Source: Xanthobacteraceae bacterium (GTDB lineage Bacteria; Pseudomonadota; Alphaproteobacteria; Rhizobiales; Xanthobacteraceae). From it: a stretch of 64,000 bases of DNA. Of the stretch, positions 53,415 to 63,852 are shown one piece after another. The position numbers and the translations under genes are program-made. The stretch's first letter is position 1, and each line of letters opens with the position of its first letter. The notes below the pieces were generated by a model. The model saw only the letters and a program-made list of their open reading frames with translations. It was not told the origin of the DNA and searched no databases. The stretch covers positions 1 through 64,000 of the forward strand of contig JANINJ010000091.1 of the NCBI GenBank assembly GCA_024508855.1. The letters are read 5' to 3'.

Positions 53415-54179
53415 ATGCCGACCACCCTGTCCAAACCGCGCGCGACGAGGGCTCAACGTCCAGCCTCTCTTCCGACCGCCCTGCAACGCGTCGATGCGTT
53501 CGACTGGCAGGTACTGGCTGCCGATCTCGACAACTTTGGCGCAGCGGTGCTGCCGAAGCTGCTGACGCCGCAGGAATGCGCGGACATCGCCGCACTCTAT
53601 CCGCACGAGGAGCATTTCCGCAGCCACGTCCATATGGCGCGCCATGGTTTCGGCAAGGGCGAATATCGCTATTTCAAATATCCGTTGCCCGACCTGCTCG
53701 GCGGCATGCGCACCGCGCTCTATCCGCGACTCGCGCCGATCGCTAATAGCTGGAACGCGCGCATGACAATCGATACGCGCTATCCGGAGGCGCACGCAGA
53801 TTTCCTGAAGCTCTGCCACGACGCGGGCCAGACGCGGCCAACTCCGTTATTGCTGCAATACGTCGCCGGCGACTTCAATTGCCTGCATCAGGATCTCTAT
53901 GGCGATCTGGCGTTTCCGCTGCAGGTCGCGATCCTGCTGTCGGAGCCGGGGAAGGATTTCACCGGCGGCGAATTCGTGCTGACCGAGCAACGCCCGCGCA
54001 TGCAGAGCCGCGCCGAAGTCGTTCCGCTCCGGCAGGGCGACGCGGTAGCGTTCACCGTACATCACCGGCCAGTTCAAGGCACCAGGGGCACCTATCGCGT
54101 CAATCTTCGCCACGGCGTCAGCCGCGTCCGCTCCGGCCATCGCCACACGGTGGGCATCATCTTTCACGACGCACGCTGA
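53415..54179 (+). CDS. 2-oxoglutarate/Fe(II)-dependent oxygenase
   Basis: A 254-residue protein of the prolyl-4-hydroxylase-like 2OG-Fe(II) oxygenase group. Iron ligands appear as His158 and Asp160 in CLHQDLYGDLAFPLQVAIL and His233 in RVNLRHGVSRVRSG, with GGEFVLTEQRPR forming the core strand. The first 100 residues carry RYFKYPLPDLLGGMR, seen in a bacterial group of unknown substrate. It is divergent from alkB, and an accessory role in alkylation or protein modification is possible. ATG 53415 is preferred because upstream sequence lies over the alkB promoter. Confidence 0.82.
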   Translation: MPTTLSKPRATRAQRPASLPTALQRVDAFDWQVLAADLDNFGAAVLPKLLTPQECADIAALYPHEEHFRSHVHMARHGFGKGEYRYFKYPLPDLLGGMRTALYPRLAPIANSWNARMTIDTRYPEAHADFLKLCHDAGQTRPTPLLLQYVAGDFNCLHQDLYGDLAFPLQVAILLSEPGKDFTGGEFVLTEQRPRMQSRAEVVPLRQGDAVAFTVHHRPVQGTRGTYRVNLRHGVSRVRSGHRHTVGIIFHDAR

Positions 54180-54210
54180 CCGAACAAAGCTCATCTGTTA
54201 CATGGACTTG

Positions 54211-54298
54211 GTCATAACCGGATTTATTCCGGCCAACCACGTCTTCGCAAAAGCTCGGCAGAAAAAACGTGGATGGCCGGGTCAAGCCCGGCCATGAC
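54211..54298. repeat. BIME-like element: two inverted REP-type units
   Basis: Two 32-base arms (54211-54242 and 54267-54298) are inverted copies of each other with 24 matches of 32; both end in the CCACGT/ACGTGG pair facing inward. The right unit contains the hairpin ATGGCCGGG-TCAAG-CCCGGCCAT, and the left the weaker CCGGA-TTTAT-TCCGG. This form recalls the dispersed intergenic repeats common in Bradyrhizobium relatives. It lies after the oxygenase gene and could also end its transcript. Confidence 0.7.
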
Positions 54299-54431
54299 GA
54301 AAGAAAACGATCACGTGTGAAATGAAACCCGAGCGTGCCGACCGCTCCGAACGAAACAGCATCGCCGGCCTGACGTTTCCATCAAACCGGCGAGCCGCCC
54401 CCTCCCCCTGCTGCTTTCCGCAGCGTGGAAC

Positions 54432-56060
54432 CTATTCGGTCTTGTCGATATTCCAGAACACCGGCGTCGCCGGGCCGTCGAGCACACCCATCAGCGACTT
54501 GCGCCACACGCTCGGCTGAACGAACTGTCCAAGCGGAATGTAGGTTACTTGCTCGTAGACCCGGGCCTGGATTTCCTCGGCGATCTTCTTCTGCTCTTCC
54601 GGCGAGGTCGTGCGCACGAACTTGTCGCGGAGCTCTTCCATCTTTGGATCGTCGGGCCAGCCGAACCAGCCGCCATTCTTGCCCTTGCCGCTGACCGAGA
54701 CATTGGCGACCGGGTTGAGAATGTCCGGGCCCGCCCAGTTGGTGAAGAACATATTCCAGCCGCCCTCCTTGGGCGACTTCTGGCTGGCGCGACGCGTCAC
54801 CACGGTTTGCCAGTCGGTGGCCTGCACGTCGACCTTGAAGCCGGCATCGCGCAGGAATTGGGCAAAGACGATCGGCTGCGCCTTCAGCGATACGACGTCG
54901 CCCGGCGCCATGATGACGATCGGCGTTCCGTCATAGCCGGATTCCTTCAGCAGCTTCTTCGCTTCCTCCATCCCGTTGCCCTTGATCAGCGTCTCGGCAC
55001 CGACGTCGGAGGCCAGCGGAGTGCCACAACCGAACACCGCACCGCAGATTTTGTAGTATTCGGGATTGCCGACCAACGCATCGAGCACCGGCTTCTGACT
55101 CGCCGCCAGGAAAGCAGCGCGCCGCACCTTGATGTTGTCGAACGGCGGATAGAGGAAGTTCATCCGGCCGAGCGTCTGGAAGCCGAGCGGACTCAACGTG
55201 TGGATGGTCAATTCCTTGTCCGCCGCGAGAATCGGCAGCAGGTCGTAAGACGGATTTTCGATGAAATCGATATCGCCGGACTGGATAGCGTTCACTTGCG
55301 TCTGCGCGTCGGGCATGGTGATCCACTCGACGCGGTCGACCTTTACGACCTTGCCGCCGGCGGTCCAACTCGCCGGCTCGGAACGCGGGACGTAGTCCTT
55401 GTTCTTCTCGTAGACAGCCTTCACGCCCGGCTGAAATTCGGACTGCACGAATTTGAACGGACCGGAGCCGATCTGCTCCGGGATCGCCTTGCCGACCGGC
55501 GTTTCCGCGATGCGCTTCGGCATCATGAACGGCACCAGCGACGATGGCTTGCCGATCGATTCCAGCACGAGGCCGTAGGGTTCTTTCAGCTTCAGCGTGA
55601 TGGTCTTGGCATCGGTCGCTTCCAGGCTCGCCGTGAATTCCATTAGCTTCTGGCCCATGCCGTCGGCTTTACCCCACCGCTTCAGCGAGGCCACACAATC
55701 TTCCGCCGTCACCGGTTTGCCGTCGTGCCACTTGAGTCCATCGCGCAGCGTGAAGGTGTAGGTCAGCTTGTCGTCGGAAACCTTCCAGCTCGCCATCTGC
55801 GGCTGGATCTTGAAGTTCGAATCCATCGCCAGCAGCGTGTCGTAGACCATGTAGCCGTGATCACGAGTGATGTAGGCGGTGGTGAGGCCGGGATCGATCA
55901 CACGCAGATCGGAATGCATCACGGCCGTGATCGTCTTGGCTTCTGCACCAGGCGACCACGCCAGTATCGCCGCAAGAGCGAATGCCGGAAGCGCAGCTTT
56001 CGATGCCAACGCAGATTTCGCGACAATTCCGGATGGGCGCCAACGCGAGACGTGCAACAT
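54432..56060 (-). CDS. Peptide-type ABC transporter substrate-binding protein (SBP_bac_5)
   Basis: A 542-residue periplasmic binding protein of the DppA/OppA family. The signal peptide is long (about 41 residues, ending PGAEAK). The domain shows WKVSDDKLTYTFTLRDGLKWHDGKPVTAEDCVASLKRW in fragments and DAQTQVNAIQSGDIDF. ATG 56060 has GGGAG seven bases upstream. It is divergent from the M20 peptidase and transporter genes across 286 bases and is surely the binding protein of that transporter. Substrate: a short peptide or peptide-like compound. Confidence 0.9.
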   Translation of the reverse strand: MLHVSRWRPSGIVAKSALASKAALPAFALAAILAWSPGAEAKTITAVMHSDLRVIDPGLTTAYITRDHGYMVYDTLLAMDSNFKIQPQMASWKVSDDKLTYTFTLRDGLKWHDGKPVTAEDCVASLKRWGKADGMGQKLMEFTASLEATDAKTITLKLKEPYGLVLESIGKPSSLVPFMMPKRIAETPVGKAIPEQIGSGPFKFVQSEFQPGVKAVYEKNKDYVPRSEPASWTAGGKVVKVDRVEWITMPDAQTQVNAIQSGDIDFIENPSYDLLPILAADKELTIHTLSPLGFQTLGRMNFLYPPFDNIKVRRAAFLAASQKPVLDALVGNPEYYKICGAVFGCGTPLASDVGAETLIKGNGMEEAKKLLKESGYDGTPIVIMAPGDVVSLKAQPIVFAQFLRDAGFKVDVQATDWQTVVTRRASQKSPKEGGWNMFFTNWAGPDILNPVANVSVSGKGKNGGWFGWPDDPKMEELRDKFVRTTSPEEQKKIAEEIQARVYEQVTYIPLGQFVQPSVWRKSLMGVLDGPATPVFWNIDKTE

Positions 56061-56273
56061 ACGATCTCTCCCGACCTGAAACGGATCAATGTCCGATGAT
56101 GAATTGTGCAGGCAGTACGTTATGCAGGCAAACCACGCGCCCCTCGTACCGTTCGTTGCATTGAGACTTGCATCAAGTTTGCGTAGCGTCAATCGCGTTC
56201 TCATTCGCACACGCACAACTTTGCGCCACGCACTGCACAGATTTCGTGATGTGAAAATCAGGCGCTAGCAATT

Positions 56274-56315
56274 TTCGCCGGACCCCTCATTATGATCCGA
56301 CGCGATACCGGCGAA
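56274..56315. promoter_or_regulatory. Inverted repeat in the leader of the M20 peptidase gene
   Basis: TTCGCCGG and CCGGCGAA are perfect 8-base inverted copies 26 bases apart, ending 31 bases before the M20 start codon. It could be a regulator site or an mRNA hairpin. No regulator gene is adjacent. Confidence 0.3.
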
Positions 56316-56346
56316 GCCGCCCCAACAAAAAGATGACGAGGACAAA

Positions 56347-57477
56347 ATGAATCCGGCCAATCTTCCGTTCGATACCGAAACCATGCTGCAGGGCCTGCGC
56401 CAGTGGGTGGAGTGCGAGAGCCCGACATGGGACGCGGTCGCCGTCGATCGCATGCTCGATCTCGCTGCGCGCGAAATGGCCATCATGGGTGCGACGATCG
56501 AACGCATCGCCGGCCAGCAGGGTTTCGGCGGCTGCATCCGCGCCCGCTTTCCACACCCCAAGCAGGGCGAACCAGGCATCCTGATCGCCGGTCATCTCGA
56601 TACGGTGCATCCCGTAGGCACGCTGGCGAAGCTGCCATGGCGGCGCGACGGCAACAAATGCTTCGGACCGGGCATCTTCGACATGAAGGGCGGCAACTAT
56701 CTCTCGCTCGAAGCCATCCGCCAGTTACAGAAAGCATCGTTCACGACACCGCTGCCGATCACCGTGCTGCTGACGCCGGACGAGGAAGTCGGCACGCCGA
56801 GCGTACGCGACATCGTCGAGGCGGAAGCCGCGCGCAACAAATATGTGCTGGTGCCGGAGCCGGGCCGCCCGAACAACGGCGTCGTCACCGGCCGTTACGC
56901 GATCGCCCGATTCAATCTCGAAGCCATCGGCAAGCCGAGCCACGCCGGCGCGACGCTATCTTCCGGCCGCTCGGCTATTCGCGAAATGGCGCGGCAGATC
57001 ATCGCCATCGACGCCATGACCGATGAAGACTGCACCTTCAGCGTCGGCATCGTCCACGGCGGCCAGTGGGTCAACTGCGTCGCGACCACCTGCACCGGCG
57101 AAGCGCTCAGCATGGCGAAACGGCAGGCCGATCTCGATCGCGGCGTCGAGCGGATGCTGGCACTGTCCGGCACCAGCAACGACGTCACCTTCAAGGTCAC
57201 GCGCGGCGTCACCCGCCCGGTCTGGGAGCCCGATGCCGGAACGATGGCGCTCTATGAAAAGGCGCGCGGCGTCGCCAAGCAGATGGGCGTTGAACTGCCC
57301 CACGGCAGCGCCGGCGGCGGCTCCGACGGCAACTTTACCGGCGCCATGGGTATCCCCACGCTCGATGGCCTCGGCGTGCGCGGCGCGGACGCGCACACCT
57401 TGAACGAACACATCGAAGTTGACAGTCTGGTCGAACGCGGCAGGCTGATGGCTGGATTGCTGGCGACGCTCGATTAG
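56347..57477 (+). CDS. M20-family metallopeptidase (carboxypeptidase G2-like)
   Basis: A 376-residue cytoplasmic dizinc peptidase. Ligands and catalysts in order: His83 and Asp85 (AGHLDTVH), bridging Asp112 (GIFDMKGGN), general base Glu146 with ligand Glu147 (TPDEEVG), Glu171 (VPEPG) and His350 (DAHTLNEH). The lid/dimer domain is about 185-295, with KPSHAG near 196-201. The length and residues fit glutamate carboxypeptidase-like enzymes that release C-terminal or N-acyl-linked amino acids. It is the first gene of the transporter unit and would act on what the transporter brings in. Confidence 0.9.
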   Translation: MNPANLPFDTETMLQGLRQWVECESPTWDAVAVDRMLDLAAREMAIMGATIERIAGQQGFGGCIRARFPHPKQGEPGILIAGHLDTVHPVGTLAKLPWRRDGNKCFGPGIFDMKGGNYLSLEAIRQLQKASFTTPLPITVLLTPDEEVGTPSVRDIVEAEAARNKYVLVPEPGRPNNGVVTGRYAIARFNLEAIGKPSHAGATLSSGRSAIREMARQIIAIDAMTDEDCTFSVGIVHGGQWVNCVATTCTGEALSMAKRQADLDRGVERMLALSGTSNDVTFKVTRGVTRPVWEPDAGTMALYEKARGVAKQMGVELPHGSAGGGSDGNFTGAMGIPTLDGLGVRGADAHTLNEHIEVDSLVERGRLMAGLLATLD

Positions 57478-57576
57478 GCGGCAGCCGCAAAGGCGGATGG
57501 CGAAGGAAAGGTCCGGACGTCAGCGTGGCACGGGATTTGCTAAACTTTTCCGACGTGGCAGACTTCAACTGGATGA

Positions 57577-57595
57577 CGCGCGGCCTAGCCGCGCG
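57577..57595. other. Intercistronic hairpin before the permease gene
   Basis: CGCGCGGC-CTA-GCCGCGCG forms an eight-pair stem in the 138-base gap between the M20 and first permease genes, just ahead of the permease SD (GGAGG at 57604). There is no T-run. It may protect or process the mRNA so that peptidase and transporter levels differ. Confidence 0.4.
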
Positions 57596-57615
57596 GTAGA
57601 AACGGAGGGCCAGCG

Positions 57616-58557
57616 ATGTTTGGATATCTCGTTCGCCGCGTCCTCGCCGCAGTTCCCGTCATGGGCGTGGTCGCGCTATTCGTCTTCCTGCTGCTGCGGC
57701 TGACGCCCGGCGATCCCGCCGCGATTCTCGCCGGCGACAACGCGACGCCGGAACGGCTTGAGCGCATCCGAACTTCGCTCGGCCTCAACGAGCCGCTCTA
57801 TGTGCAGTTCTTCACCTGGATCGATCGGCTGCTGCACGGCGATCTCGGCGTCTCGCTGATCTCCAACGTCCCCGTGATGAAGATGATCAGCAGCCGCATC
57901 GAGCCGACCATCAGCATCGCTCTGTCGACCATCGTCCTTTCGATTCTGATCGCGGTACCGCTCGGCGTCATCGCGGCGTGGAAGCGCGGTACGTGGATCG
58001 ATCGGTTCGTGATGGGATTGTCGGTGATCGGCTTCTCGGTCCCGGTATTCGTCATTGGATATGTTCTGATCCAGGTGTTTGCGATCGACCTGCACTGGCT
58101 TCCGGTGCAGGGCTTCCGCAGCCTCTCGAAGGGTTTCGGGCCGTTCCTCGAACGGCTGGTGTTGCCGACGCTTGCCTTGTCGTTCATTTACGTCGCGCTG
58201 ATCGCGCGCATGACGCGTGCCGCGATGCTCGACGTGCTCGACGAGGACTATGTCCGCACTGCGCGCGCCAAGGGCATTACCGAGAGCGGCGTGCTGCTGC
58301 GCCACGCGCTGCGTAACGCCGCGGTGCCCGTCATCACCGTGATCGGAACCGGCTTCGCGCTGCTGATTTCCGGCGTCGTGGTCACCGAAAGCGTCTTCAA
58401 TTTACCCGGCATCGGCCGCCTCACCGTCGATGCCGTGCTGGCGCGCGATTACCCTGTGATTCAGGCCATGATCCTTCTCACCAGCGGCATCTACGTTGCG
58501 ATCAATCTTCTGATCGACCTCGCCTATACCCTGCTCGATCCCAGGATTCGTTACTGA
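57616..58557 (+). CDS. Peptide-type ABC transporter permease (DppB-like)
   Basis: A 313-residue inner-membrane permease with six transmembrane helices. The N-terminus MFGYLVRRVLAAVPVMGVVALFVF and the motif LRLTPGDPAAIL are the DppB signature; the cytoplasmic EAA-like loop is RTARAKGITESGVLLRHALR. ATG 57616 has GGAGG seven bases upstream. Its TGA overlaps the next ATG (TGATG), so the two permeases are translated in step, as expected for a heterodimer. Confidence 0.92.
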   Translation: MFGYLVRRVLAAVPVMGVVALFVFLLLRLTPGDPAAILAGDNATPERLERIRTSLGLNEPLYVQFFTWIDRLLHGDLGVSLISNVPVMKMISSRIEPTISIALSTIVLSILIAVPLGVIAAWKRGTWIDRFVMGLSVIGFSVPVFVIGYVLIQVFAIDLHWLPVQGFRSLSKGFGPFLERLVLPTLALSFIYVALIARMTRAAMLDVLDEDYVRTARAKGITESGVLLRHALRNAAVPVITVIGTGFALLISGVVVTESVFNLPGIGRLTVDAVLARDYPVIQAMILLTSGIYVAINLLIDLAYTLLDPRIRY

Positions 58558-59446
58558 TGGCCATCGAGACACTTCCGGAATCGTCGATTCCCCTGACCTC
58601 GTCATCGACGCGGCCGGGCCTCGGCTTCCTCACCGCGAGCCCGATCATTGCGATTGCCACGATCTGCCTGGCGGCGATCGTGCTGGTCTCCATTCTCGCT
58701 CCGTGGATTTCGCCGCACGATCCGATGCTGCTGGCGCCGGCGCAACGGCTGAAGCCCGCGAGCGAGCAGTTCCTGCTCGGCACCGATGCCTACGGTCGCG
58801 ATGTGCTGTCCCGCATTCTCTATGGCGGCCGTATCTCGCTGCTGATCGGGCTGGGCGCCGCGGTCATCAGCATCGTCATCGGACTGGCGATCGGCCTCGT
58901 CTCCGGTTTCTTCAAATGGATCGATGCCATCATGATGCGGATCATGGATGGCCTGATGGCGATCCCAAGCATCCTGCTGGCCATCGCCGTGGTGTCGCTG
59001 TCCGGCGCTACGCTGACGACGGTGCTGATCGCGATCACCATTCCCGAAATTCCGCGCGTGGCGCGGCTGGTGCGCTCGGTGGTGCTGTCGGCACGCGAGG
59101 AGCCCTATGTCGAGGCGGCGATCTCGGTCGGATCGAGCCTGCCCAAGATCATGTGGCGGCACCTGATGCCGAACACGATCGCGCCGCTGATCGTGCAAGG
59201 CACCTATGTCTGCGCCTCCGCGATCCTCACCGAAGCGATCCTCTCGTTTCTCGGCGCCGGCATCAGCCCGGAAGTGCCGACCTGGGGCAATATCATGGCC
59301 GAAGGCCGCGCCTATTTTCAGATCAAGCCGTCGCTGATCTTCTGGCCCGGCCTGATGCTGTCGATCGCGATCCTCTCGGTCAACCTGATCGGCGACGCCG
59401 CGCGCGATGCGCTCGATCCCCGCATGAAGCAGCGCGAGGGCCGCAA

Positions 59447-59450
<4 letters not shown>
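58557..59450 (+). CDS. Peptide-type ABC transporter permease (DppC-like)
   Basis: A 297-residue inner-membrane permease, the partner of the previous gene. The DppC features are LAPWISPHDPM, LLGTDAYGRDVLSRILYGGR and the EAA loop VEAAISVGSSLPKIMWRHLMPN; the C-terminus is LIGDAARDALDPRMK. Six transmembrane helices are expected. Overlaps with both neighbours are 1 base (start) and 4 bases (ATGA, end), which indicates strict co-translation. Confidence 0.92.
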
Positions 59451-61129
<1,679 letters not shown>

Positions 61130-61152
61130 CCCTTTCGAAATGAGATGACTTC

Positions 61153-62655
61153 ATGACCCGTATCGCCATCGGCGGCTTCCTGCACGAGACCAACACCTTC
61201 GCGCCCACCAAGGCGACCTATGCCGATTTCGTCCATGGCGGCGGCTGGCCGGCGATGGCGCATGGCGCGGATGTGTTGAAGACCATGCGCAACATCAATG
61301 TGGGTCTCGCAGGTTTCATCGAAGACGCGGAAGCGCGCGGCTGGGAGTTGATCCCGTCGATTTCCTGCGGTGCGAGCCCCTCGGCGCACGTGACTAAAGA
61401 CGCGTATGAGCGCATCGTCACCGAGATGATCGACGGCATCGCCAAAGCCGGAAAGCTCGATGCGGTCTATCTCGACCTGCACGGCGCGATGGTCACCGAA
61501 CATTTCGACGACGGCGAAGGCGAAATCCTCGCGCGCGTGCGCAAGGTGATCGGTCCTGACCTGCCGCTGGTGGTCAGCCTCGACCTGCACGCCAATGTCA
61601 CGCCGGAGATGGTGGCCCATGCCGACGCGCTGATCGCCTATCGCACCTATCCGCATGTGGACATGGCCGACACCGGCCGAGCCTCGGCAAACCATCTCGC
61701 GCTGCTGCTCGAAGGCAATCATTTTGCGAAGGCGTTTCGGCAATTGCCGTTCCTGATCCCGATCAGCTGGCAATGCACCAACGACGAGCCGTGCAAGAGC
61801 ATCTATCAAAAGCTCGCGGCGCTCGAGAGCGACGATGTGCCGACGTTATCGTTCGCGCCGGGCTTTCCCGCGGCCGACTTCCCCGGCTGCGGCCCGACCG
61901 TGTTCGCCTACGGCCGCACACAGGCCGATGCCGATGCGGCTGCCGACACAATCGCTGCGCTGGTCACCGGCCACGAGGACGATTTCGACGGCCGCATCTA
62001 TTCGCCCGACGACGGCATCCGCCATGCCATGGAATTGGCGAAGCAAGCCAGCAAGCCCGTCGTCATTGCCGACACGCAGGACAATCCGGGGGCCGGCGGC
62101 GATTCCGATACCACCGGCATGCTGCGCGCGCTGGTGCGCAACAATCCTTCCAAGGCCGCGATCGGCGTGATCTACGATCCCGCATCCGCCAAGGCTGCAC
62201 ACCAAGCCGGCGAAGGTGCGACCGTGACGCTGCAACTCGGCGGCAAGTCCGGTATTCCGGGCGATGCGCCGTATGAAGAGAAGTTCGTCGTCGAGAAATT
62301 GTCCGATGGCAAATTCGTTGCGCCCGGCCCCTATTACGGCGGCCGCGACATGGACATGGGGCCATCCGCCTGCCTGCGCATCGGCGATGTGCGCGTCGTC
62401 GTGTCCTCGCACAAGGCGCAGCTCGCCGATCAGGCGATGTATCGCTACGTCGGCATCGAGCCGACTGCGCAATCGATCCTCGTCAACAAAAGCTCGGTAC
62501 ACTTCCGCGCCGATTTCGAGCCGATCGCTGAGACGCTTCTGATCTGCGCCGCTCCCGGCGCGATGCCGGCCGACACCGCCGCGCTGCCGTGGACGCGGCT
62601 GCGCCCCGGCGTGCGCATCAAGCCGAACGGACCGGCATTCCGACTGGGGACCTAA
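61153..62655 (+). CDS. mlrC: M81-family metallopeptidase (MlrC-type)
   Basis: A 500-residue zinc peptidase of the MlrC/microcystinase C family. Metal and active-site stretches are GGFLHETNTFAPT, VYLDLHGAMVTEHFDDGEGE and LVVSLDLHANVTPEM; FPGCGPTVFAYG and GAGGDSDTTGMLRAL lie further on. MlrC finishes microcystin breakdown by cutting the linear tetrapeptide and Adda; most homologues occur in bacteria without mlrA/mlrB and must cleave other small peptides. It follows the ATPase gene by 23 bases, so an uptake-and-hydrolysis role with the M20 enzyme is likely. Confidence 0.88.
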   Translation: MTRIAIGGFLHETNTFAPTKATYADFVHGGGWPAMAHGADVLKTMRNINVGLAGFIEDAEARGWELIPSISCGASPSAHVTKDAYERIVTEMIDGIAKAGKLDAVYLDLHGAMVTEHFDDGEGEILARVRKVIGPDLPLVVSLDLHANVTPEMVAHADALIAYRTYPHVDMADTGRASANHLALLLEGNHFAKAFRQLPFLIPISWQCTNDEPCKSIYQKLAALESDDVPTLSFAPGFPAADFPGCGPTVFAYGRTQADADAAADTIAALVTGHEDDFDGRIYSPDDGIRHAMELAKQASKPVVIADTQDNPGAGGDSDTTGMLRALVRNNPSKAAIGVIYDPASAKAAHQAGEGATVTLQLGGKSGIPGDAPYEEKFVVEKLSDGKFVAPGPYYGGRDMDMGPSACLRIGDVRVVVSSHKAQLADQAMYRYVGIEPTAQSILVNKSSVHFRADFEPIAETLLICAAPGAMPADTAALPWTRLRPGVRIKPNGPAFRLGT

Positions 62656-62701
62656 TCAGGTCCGCCCCGCAGATGCCGTTGGCGGATGCAGCCAGTCGCC
62701 C

Positions 62702-63358
62702 TCAAGTGAAATCGCACGCGTAGAAGTCTTCGATCATGAGCCTGCAACCGACCATCTGGCCGCCAAACATCATCTCAAGATTGTCGGGACCGGGCTCGCC
62801 GGGGTTTCTGAATCGAGCGTTCCTGACCACGCCTGTCGGGTCATGGACGACGGCGCGCCAGTTGTCGGCGAAGCCGCCAAACAGCGGAAACGCGACTCGC
62901 TTTGGCGGCCCGTTATCAACGATGAACTGCGTTCCAAGCGCCTTCTGATAGAATGTTGAGGCCGGAACCAATTCTCCACTTTCCACCCGACGAGCGATCT
63001 CTCGGTACGTTCCGCGGTGCGCTAGAAACCAGACCCAGGTGCTGGCGGTCGCGCCGATCCGGATGAGAGGAAGCGCACTCGCGGCACCCGCGACCGTGAC
63101 GATCACAGGCGCGATCACCAGGCTGGCGGCGACAAGCGGATGTGAGCGACGCGCCCACGCGTCCCGCGAGCCACTCACGATCAGAAAGCCGCCGCTAAGG
63201 ACGAAGAAAGCGGCGAACGGGACCGCAACGAGGACGAAGAGCGGTCCGAACAGCCAGAATATAACCCCGATGAGGCCGAAGCCGAGGATGGCGGCTGCGA
63301 GCAACAGCAACGATCTTCGGAGGGACGCGGGCCAAGTAGAGAAGCGTCGCAGGCTCAT
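62702..63358 (-). CDS. Membrane protein of unknown function
   Basis: A 218-residue protein that I do not recognise. Three transmembrane segments are likely (about 17-38, 40-62, 74-102; LLLLAAAILGFGLIGVIFWLF, VLVAVPFAAFFVLSGGFLI), and then a soluble part of about 110 residues with no clear motif (NGPPKRVAFPLFGGFADNW, MFGGQMVGCRLMIEDFYACDF). ATG 63358 is the only good start. It is convergent with the M81 peptidase gene and lies beside tRNA-Leu. It may belong to the general gene pool rather than the peptide locus. Confidence 0.6.
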   Translation of the reverse strand: MSLRRFSTWPASLRRSLLLLAAAILGFGLIGVIFWLFGPLFVLVAVPFAAFFVLSGGFLIVSGSRDAWARRSHPLVAASLVIAPVIVTVAGAASALPLIRIGATASTWVWFLAHRGTYREIARRVESGELVPASTFYQKALGTQFIVDNGPPKRVAFPLFGGFADNWRAVVHDPTGVVRNARFRNPGEPGPDNLEMMFGGQMVGCRLMIEDFYACDFT

Positions 63359-63557
63359 CGATGCACTATGGCGCCCCGGCGGCTCCTGTGCAACTCGAGA
63401 CGGTGTCTGGGCCGCCCGTGCGACAAGCTAGCAAAGCAATCGCCGCCGCGCGTCCGCTTGCCGATGCTCTGGCGGATGTGGCCGAGTCGCCCGACAACGC
63501 GCCGCGCCGCCTGAACTCCGGAGGGCAACGTTCTGAAAGCGATTTTTCGTTTGATTT

Positions 63558-63646
63558 TGGTGCGGGCGACCGGAATCGAACCGGTACAGGCCTTGCGGCC
63601 CTACGGATTTTAAGTCCGTTGCGTCTACCAATTTCGCCACGCCCGC
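63558..63646 (-). tRNA. tRNA-Leu (anticodon UAA)
   Basis: On the minus strand the gene starts GCGGGCG and ends CGCCCGC, the discriminator A and an encoded CCA (63558-63560). The anticodon stem ACGGA/TCCGT encloses CTTAAAA, so the anticodon is TAA. The long variable arm GGGCCGCAAGGCC is that of a class II tRNA, and the T-arm has GGTTCGATTCC. It reads UUA and, by wobble, UUG codons. Confidence 0.97.
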
Positions 63647-63852
63647 ATACCGGTCTTTTCAATGAGTTAGCCCGGAAAAGCAACCGGGCAGCCCTCAAAA
63701 CATTCGCCGCAGTTTGCCTTGCAGGTTTGCGGCCGTTCCTCCCAGCAATGCTCGGATCGCACGCACTGCTTCAATGAACCTGCGCGCCCCCGCCGCGACT
63801 GATGAACATTGTGAGTTCAACTCAAATCATTATTCCCGGGGGTATTTTCACC

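Noticed and set aside
52084-54215. A 13-base sequence (ATGACCAAGTCCA) at 52084-52096 recurs inverted at 54203-54215, flanking the alkB region like ends of a mobile element.
   Set aside because: In 64 kb, tens of exact 13-base repeats are expected by chance on the two strands, similarity does not extend beyond 13 bases, there is no transposase and no target duplication. The right copy touches the BIME-like repeat.
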